From CADEDH01 sp039029735 (lineage in GTDB: Bacteria; Actinomycetota; Acidimicrobiia; Acidimicrobiales; SZUA-35), in NCBI GenBank assembly GCA_039029735.1, contig JBCCFL010000002.1, positions 197,338 through 261,337 of the forward strand: a stretch of 64,000 nt of DNA. The letters run 5' to 3'. The notes under the pieces are model-generated. The model worked only from the letters and a program-made list of their open reading frames with translations. It did no database searches and was not told where the DNA came from. The translations under genes were made by a program, and so were the position numbers. Positions within the stretch are counted from its first letter, which is position 1. Each line of letters begins with the position of its first letter. This document shows, piece by piece, positions 15,883 to 23,707 of this stretch.

Positions 15883-16968
15883 CTAGAGCACGACGACCGA
15901 GCGCAGTACTTCGCCACGCTCCATCTTGTGGAAGGCCTCCTCCACGCCCTCGATGCCGATCGTCTCCGATACGAATCCGTCGAGGTTGAGGCGGCCCTGC
16001 AGGTAGAGATCGATGAGCATCGGGAAGTCACGGCTCGGCAAACAGTCGCCGTACCAGCTCGACTTGAGCGCACCACCGCGACCGAAGATCTCGATGAACG
16101 GCAGCTCCACCGTCATCTCGGGGTTCGGTACCCCCACCAGCACCACGGTGCCAGCCAGGTCGCGGGCGTAGAACGCCTGCTCGTAGGTCTTGGGGAGACC
16201 GACGGCCTCGATGGCCACGTCCACCCCGTTGCCGTCGGTGAGCTCGCGGATCTTCTCCACCGGATCCTCGATGGCGGAGTTGACCATGTGGGTGGCACCG
16301 AAGTCCTTGGCCCACTCCAGCTTCTGATCGTCGATGTCCACGGCGATGATCGTTGATGCGCCGGCGAGCCGGGCTCCTTCCAGGGCGGCGTTGCCGACGC
16401 CTCCGCATCCGAACACGGCCACGGTGTCGCCTCGGCCAACGTTGCCGGTGTTCATGGCGGCACCGAGGCCCGCCATCACGCCGCAGCCCAGCAGGCCCGC
16501 AACCTCGGGCTTGGCCGCAGGATCGACCTTGGTGCACTGGCCGGCAGCCACCAGCGTCTTGTCACAGAAGGCGCCGATGCCCAGCGCGGGGCTCAGCTCG
16601 GTGCCGTCGGCCAGGGTCATCTTCTGGGTGGCGTTGTGGGTGGCAAAGCAGTACTGCGACTTGCCCTTGAGGCACGAGCGGCATTGGCCGCACACGGCCC
16701 GCCAGTTCAGGATCACGTAGTCGCCGGGCGCCACTTCGGTGACGTCGGAGCCGACCGACTCCACCACGCCGGCTGCCTCGTGGCCCAGCAGGAATGGGAA
16801 CTCGTCGTTGATGCCACCCTCGCGGTAGTGGAGGTCGGTGTGACACACCCCGCAGGCCTTGATCTCGACCACGGCCTCACCGGGGCCCGGATCAGGCACG
16901 ATGATCGTCTCGACAGAGACGGGCTCTCCCTTGGCCTTGGCGATCACGCCTCGAACTTCCTGTGGCAT
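15883..16968 (-). CDS. mscR: S-(hydroxymethyl)mycothiol dehydrogenase / S-nitrosomycothiol reductase
   Basis: A 361-residue zinc-dependent medium-chain dehydrogenase that oxidises the mycothiol adduct of formaldehyde and can reduce S-nitrosomycothiol. The catalytic zinc site is C42 in GVCHTDLH and H63 in GHEAAG; the structural zinc site is C93, C96, C99 and C107. The NAD-binding motif is VFGCGGVGNAAL. The stretches HYREGGINDEFPFLLGHEAAG, ILNWRAVCGQC and SSWYGDCLPSRDFPMLIDLY are hallmarks of the MscR/AdhE2 subfamily. The start ATG 16968 follows GGGGGACGAG. Its presence implies that the organism makes mycothiol. The cupin gene follows closely. Confidence 0.9.
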   Translation of the reverse strand: MPQEVRGVIAKAKGEPVSVETIIVPDPGPGEAVVEIKACGVCHTDLHYREGGINDEFPFLLGHEAAGVVESVGSDVTEVAPGDYVILNWRAVCGQCRSCLKGKSQYCFATHNATQKMTLADGTELSPALGIGAFCDKTLVAAGQCTKVDPAAKPEVAGLLGCGVMAGLGAAMNTGNVGRGDTVAVFGCGGVGNAALEGARLAGASTIIAVDIDDQKLEWAKDFGATHMVNSAIEDPVEKIRELTDGNGVDVAIEAVGLPKTYEQAFYARDLAGTVVLVGVPNPEMTVELPFIEIFGRGGALKSSWYGDCLPSRDFPMLIDLYLQGRLNLDGFVSETIGIEGVEEAFHKMERGEVLRSVVVL

Positions 16969-17063
16969 GGAACTCGTCCCCCTGGGGTCAACTTGCTGGT
17001 TGTCGGGCGATGCTAGCCGGGCTCGCGCTCGCCTTCCGTGGCGAGACCGTGTGGCTCCAGCCA

Positions 17064-17069
17064 TACTCT
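17064..17069 (+). promoter_or_regulatory. Putative -10 box TACTCT, leaderless start of the channel gene
   Basis: TACTCT ends 5 nt before GTG 17075, and there is no ribosome binding site. Confidence 0.45.
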
Positions 17070-17074
17070 GCGGC

Positions 17075-18193
17075 GTGATACGCACCGGACGACATCGACG
17101 GCGACGCCTGGCACGCGTGGGATCCGGGCTTCTCGGTGCCGCTGCCCTGGTGCTCCTCGCCGTTGGATCAAGTGCCGCTCAGCCGGCAGACGTGGTGCCG
17201 GAGGTGCCCGCCGAGCGCCTCACCGTTGTGATGACCGAGCTCGAACCGTTCGTCGTCAACGACGACGGTGACGCCGACGGGTTCTACGCCGAGATCTGGG
17301 ACGAGGTCGCTGGCTCCCTGGGCGTTGAGTACGACGTGGTGTGGGTCGACTCCTTCGGCGAGCTGTTGACCACGATCGACGTCGGTGGTGCCGAGGTGGC
17401 CGTGGCGCCTCTTGCGCCGACCGCGACCCGAGAAGCGAGCTACGACTTCTCGGCCGCAGTGATCGGCTCCGGCCCGCAGCTCGGATACCACGAGCGCAGC
17501 GCCGAGAACACGTCGCTACTTCGCGCCCTGTTCTCCCGCGAGGTGGGCTCGATCCTGTTGGTGGCCATGATCGGGCTCGTGGTCTTCGCCCACGTGATCT
17601 GGCTCGTCGAACGGCGGGATCCGGCCAACGAGGACTTCGAGTCGGCCTACTGGCCGGGTGTGTGGGACGGCTTCTGGTGGGCCGTGGTGACCGTGACCAC
17701 CGTCGGCTATGGGGACAAGTCGCCCAAGTCCAATCGGGGCCGCTTGGTCGCCCTGGTCGGAATGCTGCTCAGCTTGTTCCTGGTCGGCGCGTTCGTGTCG
17801 CAGATCACGAGCATCCTCGAACTGCGCCGCGAGGTGCCGCCGGCGACGAGCCTCGACGACCTCGGCGGACGAACGGTTGGCGTGGTGGAGGGCACCACCT
17901 TCGCCGCCTACGTCGAGGGCGAGGGCGTGATCACGCAGCCCTATCCATCACAGCAGGCCCTGTTCGAAGGGGTGGCCGCTGGCGAGGTGGACATCATGGT
18001 GGCCAACCCGTTTGCGATTGACGCACTGGGGTCGCGATATGGCGTGCTCCCGACCGGCTCGGTGCTCTATCAGGAGTTCGAGACGTTCGGGCTGGCGCAG
18101 GGCTCACCGTGGCGGGAGCCGATCAACCAGGCGCTGGCCGACCTCCATGCTGACGGCGAGGTCGAGGAGATCATCGACCGCTGGCTTCGCTAG
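17075..18193 (+). CDS. GluR0-like ligand-gated potassium channel
   Basis: A 372-residue membrane protein combining a periplasmic-binding (SBP_bac_3) domain split by an ion-channel pore. After a signal sequence (LLGAAALVLLAVGSSAAQ), lobe 1 starts RLTVVMTELEPFVV. A helix (SILLVAMIGLVVFAHVIWLVE) leads into a pore loop whose selectivity filter TVTTVGYGD is at residues 206-214, followed by a second helix (VALVGMLLSLFLVGAFVSQI). Lobe 2 resumes with LDDLGGRTVGVVEGTTFAAYV and ends with the typical LADLHADGEVEEIIDRWL. This architecture is that of prokaryotic glutamate-receptor-type K+ channels such as GluR0. The ligand is unknown. Its stop overlaps the convergent TetR gene by four nucleotides. Confidence 0.9.
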   Translation: MIRTGRHRRRRLARVGSGLLGAAALVLLAVGSSAAQPADVVPEVPAERLTVVMTELEPFVVNDDGDADGFYAEIWDEVAGSLGVEYDVVWVDSFGELLTTIDVGGAEVAVAPLAPTATREASYDFSAAVIGSGPQLGYHERSAENTSLLRALFSREVGSILLVAMIGLVVFAHVIWLVERRDPANEDFESAYWPGVWDGFWWAVVTVTTVGYGDKSPKSNRGRLVALVGMLLSLFLVGAFVSQITSILELRREVPPATSLDDLGGRTVGVVEGTTFAAYVEGEGVITQPYPSQQALFEGVAAGEVDIMVANPFAIDALGSRYGVLPTGSVLYQEFETFGLAQGSPWREPINQALADLHADGEVEEIIDRWLR

Positions 18194-18780
18194 TCGGCGT
18201 CGGAGTTCGATGTCATGAACTGAGCCACCACGTCGGCGATGAGTTCGTCGGTGATCGCGGTCAACATGAGCAGGTGCTGGTGGAACAGCGGGCCAGTGAG
18301 TCGCGCCGCTGCCTCGGCGACGTCGACCGCAGAGTGGAGGTCGCCGCGCCGGTGACCGGCCTCGAGCACGTCGATCGTCGGTTGCGTCAGGCCTTCGACG
18401 AATCGACGTTGAGCCGCAACGAACGCGTCGTCGCGGCTGGCATGGTCCACCAGGGCCGAGAACACCGGTCGGACCTGTCTCGTCTCCAACCTGGTGCGCA
18501 GCCGGGTGAGTGTCGTGGTCAGATCAGCTCTCAGATCACCGCTGTCGAGGGTCGCCGAGTGGGGCGCCACCAGCGCCTCGATGGTGGCGAGGAGCAGGCT
18601 GGGTTGGTCGGGCCAGTGGCGGTAGATGGTGGTGCGGGCCACCCCCGTTTCGTCAGCGACCCGGGTGGCAGTCACCTCGCCTGCACCGCAGTTGAGCAGG
18701 AGCTCGATGGCAGCATCGAGGACCACCTGCCTGACCCGGGTGGTTCGTGGGTTCTGCTTGGGCTCTCCGGTGGACGGCAC
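18190..18780 (-). CDS. TetR-family transcriptional regulator
   Basis: About 196 residues from the chosen GTG. The N-terminal HTH reads VVLDAAIELLLNCGAGEVTATRVADETGVARTTIYRHWPDQPSLL, the canonical TetR DNA-binding domain. The C-terminal half is a helical ligand-binding domain with VLEAGHRRGDLHSAVDVAEAAARLTGPLFHQHLL. The frame is open to ATG 18858, but GTG 18780 is preferred, with AAGGG 7 nt upstream; the ATG remains possible. An exact palindrome immediately upstream is a candidate autoregulatory operator. The divergent neighbour is the DUF5519 operon, which may also be a target. Confidence 0.85.
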   Translation of the reverse strand: MPSTGEPKQNPRTTRVRQVVLDAAIELLLNCGAGEVTATRVADETGVARTTIYRHWPDQPSLLLATIEALVAPHSATLDSGDLRADLTTTLTRLRTRLETRQVRPVFSALVDHASRDDAFVAAQRRFVEGLTQPTIDVLEAGHRRGDLHSAVDVAEAAARLTGPLFHQHLLMLTAITDELIADVVAQFMTSNSDAD

Positions 18781-18803
18781 GTGTCGACCCTTGACCTCTT
18801 CGA

Positions 18804-18816
18804 CTACAGTCTGTAG
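18804..18816. promoter_or_regulatory. Candidate TetR operator CTACAG-T-CTGTAG
   Basis: A perfect 6-bp inverted repeat around a single central base lies between the divergent TetR and DUF5519 genes, 24-36 nt before the TetR start. Size and symmetry fit a TetR operator. Confidence 0.55.
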
Positions 18817-18890
18817 CTTAAGCAACGCTCTGTTGTTGAACGTGCTCTGACTTCGCAACGGTAGTCGAGCCCACCCGGAAGGACGTTCCG

Positions 18891-19529
18891 ATGAACGCGC
18901 ATCTGATCCGGTTGCTGCCCCACGTGGCGGTGGTGGTGATCGCCGGCGCCTGTGTTGGCGGGGCGACTCTCGACGGCGAGACAGCTACCCCTGATCGCAG
19001 CGACACGAGTGCGTTGGCGGGCGAGGCGATCATTGTGGGAACCGACGGCCTGGAGCAGCTGCCGGCTCGCGACGGGCCACCGGAAGAAACGACCAATGCC
19101 GTGCCGCACGTGCAGACCAGCGCCGTGCTGGTGCCTGAGGTGTACGCCGACCTGCGACGGCGGGCGTATTCGATCCCCGGCATCGAGGAACGCGAGTCGC
19201 TCCTGTCGCTCCCCGGTGCTCGAAGCCTCTGGTTGGGTGGCGATCTCGACCTCGCTCGACCAGAGGTGCTCCAGGCCGGCCGAGAGTTCGGACACATCCA
19301 CCCCGACGGCAGTCTCCACCTCTGGCTGCCCGTGGATCGGGCCTTCGAAGTCGCCGAGAACGGGTGGGGCGAGTTCCACCCCTGGGTCGGTCGCGACGAC
19401 TTCTGGGATGGGCTCGTGATGGTCTACACCCCTAAGTCGGCTGCTCAGGCCGACGTGACCATTCGCCTCATCGTGGATGCGTACAACTACATCACCGGGG
19501 CCGAGATCGATCCGGGCACGATCACATGA
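18891..19529 (+). CDS. DUF5519 (luciferase-domain) family protein with signal anchor
   Basis: A 212-residue protein. A short N-terminal hydrophobic segment (LLPHVAVVVIAGACVGGATL) contains a lipobox-like AGAC. The C-terminal half, roughly 90-200, resembles the domain called luciferase/DUF5519: REFGHIHPDGSLHLWLPVDRAFEVAENGWGEFHPW, with its run of conserved His and Trp, then YTPKSAAQADVTIRLIVDAYNYITG. Despite the name the family has no demonstrated light-producing role here. ATG 18891 follows GGAAGGA. The next gene overlaps its stop codon by four nucleotides. Confidence 0.65.
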   Translation: MNAHLIRLLPHVAVVVIAGACVGGATLDGETATPDRSDTSALAGEAIIVGTDGLEQLPARDGPPEETTNAVPHVQTSAVLVPEVYADLRRRAYSIPGIEERESLLSLPGARSLWLGGDLDLARPEVLQAGREFGHIHPDGSLHLWLPVDRAFEVAENGWGEFHPWVGRDDFWDGLVMVYTPKSAAQADVTIRLIVDAYNYITGAEIDPGTIT

Positions 19530-20203
19530 GCGCCGGCTCGTCACTCGCTGCCCCACCGGTGGCCGAACTGCTCGGCCGGCTCCATGCGGCGGCCGAGGCG
19601 CAGTGGCCCGACGTTGCACCGCACATGGCTCTGCTCGGCGAAGGCGCCGAGGGAACCGATCTGTGGCCGCACCACATGAGGGACTTCTACCTGCCGGTGA
19701 GCCCGGCCCAGGGAGTGTTCCTCTATCAGACGGTGCGGGCGACCGGCGCCCGACGTGTGATCGAGTTCGGGTCATCGTTCGGCGTGTCGACGATCTATCT
19801 GGCGGCCGGGGTGCACGACAACGGAGGCGGCATCGTGGTTGGCTCCGAACTGGTCGCCACCAAGGCGGAGCAGGCAATGGCCAACCTCACCGCCGCTGGA
19901 CTGGCCGACGTGGCGGAGATCCGCGCCGGCGATGCCCGGGCAACACTGGCCGATCCCGGTGGCGTGGTGGACATGGTGTTGCTCGACGGAGGTCCGAGCC
20001 TCTACGTCGACGTTCTCGCCGGGCTTGTTCCGTGGCTCCGCCCGGGGGCCGTCGTCATTGCCGACAACGTGGAGGAGCCGACCGGCGACGGTCCGTCGTA
20101 TGCCGGCTGGATCCGCAACGAGGCCAACGGCTTCGTCTCGTCGTCGGTGGCGTTCAAGGATGGCACCGAGTACTCGGTGTGGGTCGGGAGGAGCGACACA
20201 TGA
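19526..20203 (+). CDS. SAM-dependent O-methyltransferase (class I, Methyltransf_24-like)
   Basis: A 225-residue methyltransferase. Motif I is VIEFGSSFGVSTIYLAAGV, with the acidic SEL of strand 2 in GSELVATKAEQ, and DMVLLDGGPSLYVDVLAGLVPWLRPGAVVIADNV is the pattern of O-methyltransferases in the catechol/caffeoyl-CoA group. Its ATG overlaps the stop of the DUF5519 gene and its own stop is overlapped by the WD40 gene, so the three are translationally coupled. Substrate unknown. Confidence 0.82.
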   Translation: MSAGSSLAAPPVAELLGRLHAAAEAQWPDVAPHMALLGEGAEGTDLWPHHMRDFYLPVSPAQGVFLYQTVRATGARRVIEFGSSFGVSTIYLAAGVHDNGGGIVVGSELVATKAEQAMANLTAAGLADVAEIRAGDARATLADPGGVVDMVLLDGGPSLYVDVLAGLVPWLRPGAVVIADNVEEPTGDGPSYAGWIRNEANGFVSSSVAFKDGTEYSVWVGRSDT

Positions 20204-21579
20204 GATGGGTGACGATCGGCCTCGGCGTGTTGGCTGCCGCCGCAGTGGCCGGAGCAGCGGCCGTCGTGGTCGAGAACAGTCGGCTGCGCACCGGAGCATC
20301 CGTGGCCGAGTCGCGTTGGTTGGCGGCGGTGGCCATCAGCGGAGACCATTCGCCCTCCCAGAGCCGGCTGCTTGCGGTGGAGGCCGTGACCCGCAGCCCG
20401 ACCGCGGAGTCCAGGGCGGCGCTCGGTCGGTTGTTGTACAGCGATCCCCGCACCCAGCCCCCAGTCACCGAACTCGGTCACGATGGGCCGGTGTGGGCAA
20501 CCGACGTGGCGACGACGGCCCCGTTCGTCGCGACCGGTTCGGACGATGGCGAGGTGCGTGTGTGGTCCAGCGCCGGGGAGCTGGGGTGGGCCGGCTCCAC
20601 ATCCGGCGAGATCCGCTCAGTCGACATCGCCGCCGACGACAGTCGGGTGGCAACCGGTTCCTTCGATGGCGATGTGGTGGTGTGGGGCCGCGATGGCGCG
20701 CAGCTCGCCGTGGTCGACCACGGCGCCGCGGTGAACGACGTTGCCCTCGGCGCCGACGGCACCCTCGTTCCCTCGGGAGGCGACGATGGTCGGCTTCTTG
20801 TGATCGATGCCAGTGCCGACGTCGCCCGTATCAGGGCCGAGCTCTCACACCCCGACGCGGTGTGGACGGTTGCCCTTTCGGCCGACAGTGCCAGGGCCGC
20901 CACCGGCGGGCCCGACGGCGTGGCCCGGGTCTGGGAGCTCGGGTCCGGAACCGAGACCGCCACCTACGACATCGGGGAACCGGTGACTGTGGTGGCCTAC
21001 GCCCCGTCGGGCGATTGGCTCTTCATCGGCGGGCAGCGAGGAGCGGCCGTCCTCGTCGACATCGCTGACGGTGGCGAGAGCGCACCGTTGGAGGGAACCT
21101 TTCGCGGTGGCGTCGTCGACATCGACTGGCATCCCGACGGCAGCGAGGTGGCCGTGGTCTCGCTGGCGGGGGTGAATCGCTACGAACTCGGCACGGCCGA
21201 TCTCGTGGCCGAGCATCGTCTTGCCGGTGGAACCCGGGGCGTGGCCTACGGCCCCGCTGGCGACTGGCTCGTGTCCGGCTCGGGCGACTTCCAGTTCAGC
21301 TTCGGCGCCATCACGTTCTGGGACACCGCCGAGAACGTGGTGCTCGGAACCCTCAACCTGGGTGGCCCGGTGGAGACCATCGCCGTGGATGCGAGCGGTA
21401 CGGTGCTCGCCGGGTTCCGAAGCACGGAGGATCTCGTGGAGACCGGTGGCGCGTGGTTGGTGCCTGGGCCGGGGGCCTGGCTCGATCTGGCGTGTGACGG
21501 TACCGACGGCGTGATCAGCGAGGAGACGTGGACCACGGTGACCGGCGAGACCGCCCCCCACACAACCGGCTGCGGCTAG
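20200..21579 (+). CDS. Membrane-anchored WD40-repeat protein
   Basis: A 459-residue protein with one N-terminal membrane helix (IGLGVLAAAAVAGAAAVVVE) and a C-terminal beta-propeller of about seven WD40-type repeats (for example VATGSDDGEVRVWSSAGE, VATGSFDGDVVVWGRDGAQ, AATGGPDGVARVWELGSG). Between them, SRLLAVEAVTRSPTAESRAALGRLL is the alpha-solenoid-like stretch that precedes the propeller in actinobacterial nSTAND/AfsR-like WD40 proteins, but the NTPase domain is absent. It probably serves as an extracytoplasmic scaffold. The start overlaps the stop of the methyltransferase gene. Confidence 0.85.
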   Translation: MRWVTIGLGVLAAAAVAGAAAVVVENSRLRTGASVAESRWLAAVAISGDHSPSQSRLLAVEAVTRSPTAESRAALGRLLYSDPRTQPPVTELGHDGPVWATDVATTAPFVATGSDDGEVRVWSSAGELGWAGSTSGEIRSVDIAADDSRVATGSFDGDVVVWGRDGAQLAVVDHGAAVNDVALGADGTLVPSGGDDGRLLVIDASADVARIRAELSHPDAVWTVALSADSARAATGGPDGVARVWELGSGTETATYDIGEPVTVVAYAPSGDWLFIGGQRGAAVLVDIADGGESAPLEGTFRGGVVDIDWHPDGSEVAVVSLAGVNRYELGTADLVAEHRLAGGTRGVAYGPAGDWLVSGSGDFQFSFGAITFWDTAENVVLGTLNLGGPVETIAVDASGTVLAGFRSTEDLVETGGAWLVPGPGAWLDLACDGTDGVISEETWTTVTGETAPHTTGCG

Positions 21580-23507
21580 ACCAGGCTGGCGTCGGCCACG
21601 ATGTCGACCAGGGCCGGACCGTCGTGGCCCAGGGCCGAGGCGAGGGCGGCGTCGAGCTGATCGGCCCGCTCCACACGGAAGCCCCGAGCGCCGCAGTTCT
21701 CGGCGAAGGCCGCGAAGTCAGGGTTCACCAGCGAGGTCTGCCACACGTCGAGATCGGCTGAGCGCTGCTCCTTCGAGATCTTGCCGAGCTCCCCGTTGTT
21801 CACGAGTACGTGGGTGACGTTCATGCCGTACTTCACGGCGGTGGTCACCTCCATCGCGTACTGCCCGAAGCCGCCGTCGCCCGACACACCAACGACCTGG
21901 CGGCCGGTGTTCGCCGCCCACGCTCCCATCGCGGCCGGGAAGCCGAACCCGATGGAGCCGAGGTAGCCGGACATGAGCACAGTGTGGCGATCCACCTCGA
22001 AGTAACGCCCGAAGCTGTACGTGTTGTTGCCGACGTCGACGGCCATGATCGCATCAGGATCGACGGCAGTGCCGAGGGCGGCGAACACACGGGCGGAGTT
22101 GAGGCCGTGGCCCCGATCATCACCAAGGCGGGACGCCTTCTCGGCTCGCCAGATGGCCCACCGTTCAGCCACCTCGGACCGGAGGTCGGGCCGCTCGCTG
22201 TCCTCCAGCACGGCGTCGTGCAGCACGGTGGCGGTGGTGCCGACATGGCCGAGCACGGGCACCGTCACCGGATGGAATCGACCGAGCGCCATCGGATCGT
22301 GGTCGACCTGGATGATCGGTTTGTAGGGAGCGACGCCGGTGTGGTTCGAGAACGACACGCCGAACGCAAGGATCAGATCGCTCTCGTTCATGAACCAGCT
22401 GGCGATCGGCGTTCCACTGCGACCCAGCACCCCGCAGCCCAGCCGATGATGGTCACTGATCTGGCCCTTGGCCTTGAACGTCGTGGCAACGGGCGCATTG
22501 AGGTGCTCGGCGAGCGCCGTGATGGCCGCCATGTCGTGGCGGGCGCCAGCTCCAACGAGGATGAGGGGATGTGCCGAGTCGCGAATGAGGCGCACCGCGT
22601 CGTCCACGGCATCGGGCGGCGGAAGGATCGTGCGGAGCCCGGTCCGCCCGGCTGGGCTCGCCGCTTCGGCGTCGCTCGGTTGCACCTGCACCTCGTCGGG
22701 CACCACGAGGTGGGCGACGTCGGCCTCCACCAGCGCCGTCTTGCACGCAAGCGTCATCAGCTCGGCGTGGTTGGAGCCACTGAGCACGGTCTGGCTGTAC
22801 CGGGCCACGTCGGCGAAGGCGGCGGAGAGATCGAGATCCTGGAATGCGCCACGACCCATGGTGGCTGAGGGCACCTGGCCAGAGATCGCAAGCACCGGGG
22901 CGCGATCGATCTTGGCGTCGTAGAGCCCAGTGAGGAGGTTGGTCGATCCTGGGCCGGCGATACCAAAACAGGCGGCGGGCCGGCCGGTGAGCTTGCCGTA
23001 GGCCGAGGCGGCGAAGGCAGCTGCGCCCTCGTGACGAACACCGATGTAGGACAAGTGGCCGGCCGCCTCGGCTTCGCGCATCGCATCACCGAGGCCGAGG
23101 TTGGAGTGGCCGACGATTCCGAACACGGTGTTGACGCCCCACGAGGTCATGGTTCCGATCATCACGTCGGACACGGTTCGGGGCCGCGGCTCCTCGTCCG
23201 GCAGCGAGGCGTAGATCCCGTCGTCGCGTACCTCCACGTGGTAGCAGGGTGGGGCGTCGGTGAATGGCGGTGGGGGAGTGCCGGTGGTGGGGTTGTAGTC
23301 GTAGCCGTGCCAGGGGCAGCGCAGGTGGCCACCTTCGATGGAGCCCTCACCAAGCGGGCCACCCTGGTGCGGACAGTGATTGTCGAGGCAGCCGTACTGG
23401 CCGTTGTGATGGGTGACCGCCAGCGTGTGATGGCCGATCGTGACGGTGGTGACGCGGCCCTCCGGCAACTCTCCGTGATTCAGGATCTTGTGGAAGGTGT
23501 TGCGCAT
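21576..23507 (-). CDS. Rieske-TPP fusion enzyme (paralogue 1)
   Basis: A 643-residue protein joining two enzyme modules. Residues 1-100 form a Rieske ferredoxin-like domain with a [2Fe-2S] site C45-x-H47 and C64-x-x-H67 (CPHQG and CPWHGYDY). Residues 110-643 are a thiamine-diphosphate enzyme of the acetolactate synthase/pyruvate oxidase family: the catalytic Glu160 in VRHEGAAAF, a central FAD/ADP-type domain, and the TPP-Mg motif GDGGFGQYAMEV ... NNGELGKIS near the C-terminus. Covalent coupling suggests electrons are passed from a TPP intermediate to the iron-sulphur centre. ATG 23507 has GGGGGAG upstream; the open frame to 23555 is not needed. The end overlaps the convergent WD40 gene by four nucleotides. 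A close paralogue is at 38733-40664. Confidence 0.88.
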   Translation of the reverse strand: MRNTFHKILNHGELPEGRVTTVTIGHHTLAVTHHNGQYGCLDNHCPHQGGPLGEGSIEGGHLRCPWHGYDYNPTTGTPPPPFTDAPPCYHVEVRDDGIYASLPDEEPRPRTVSDVMIGTMTSWGVNTVFGIVGHSNLGLGDAMREAEAAGHLSYIGVRHEGAAAFAASAYGKLTGRPAACFGIAGPGSTNLLTGLYDAKIDRAPVLAISGQVPSATMGRGAFQDLDLSAAFADVARYSQTVLSGSNHAELMTLACKTALVEADVAHLVVPDEVQVQPSDAEAASPAGRTGLRTILPPPDAVDDAVRLIRDSAHPLILVGAGARHDMAAITALAEHLNAPVATTFKAKGQISDHHRLGCGVLGRSGTPIASWFMNESDLILAFGVSFSNHTGVAPYKPIIQVDHDPMALGRFHPVTVPVLGHVGTTATVLHDAVLEDSERPDLRSEVAERWAIWRAEKASRLGDDRGHGLNSARVFAALGTAVDPDAIMAVDVGNNTYSFGRYFEVDRHTVLMSGYLGSIGFGFPAAMGAWAANTGRQVVGVSGDGGFGQYAMEVTTAVKYGMNVTHVLVNNGELGKISKEQRSADLDVWQTSLVNPDFAAFAENCGARGFRVERADQLDAALASALGHDGPALVDIVADASLV

Positions 23508-23646
23508 CAGGTGGCTCCCCCGTGGGTGATGCCGAGGAGGTGGTGCCCCCGTCAACGTCGATCGGCCTACCGGCTCGGTCGCGCGGCTGCCGCTTCAGCG
23601 ACCAGCTTGGAATGAGCCCTGCGCCCCGTCGTGGTAGAAGCACGAC

Positions 23647-23662
23647 GTTTCGAGGTCGAAAC
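23647..23662. promoter_or_regulatory. Candidate operator GTTTCGA-GG-TCGAAAC
   Basis: A perfect 7-bp inverted repeat with a 2-nt spacer sits in the 200-nt gap upstream of the first Rieske-TPP gene, about 140 nt before its start. It could be an operator for this gene. I see no other gene in this gap. Confidence 0.4.
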
Positions 23663-23707
23663 ACGACAGATTGCGCCGGCCCCGGCTGAGGGGCCCCGAC
23701 CCCGGCT

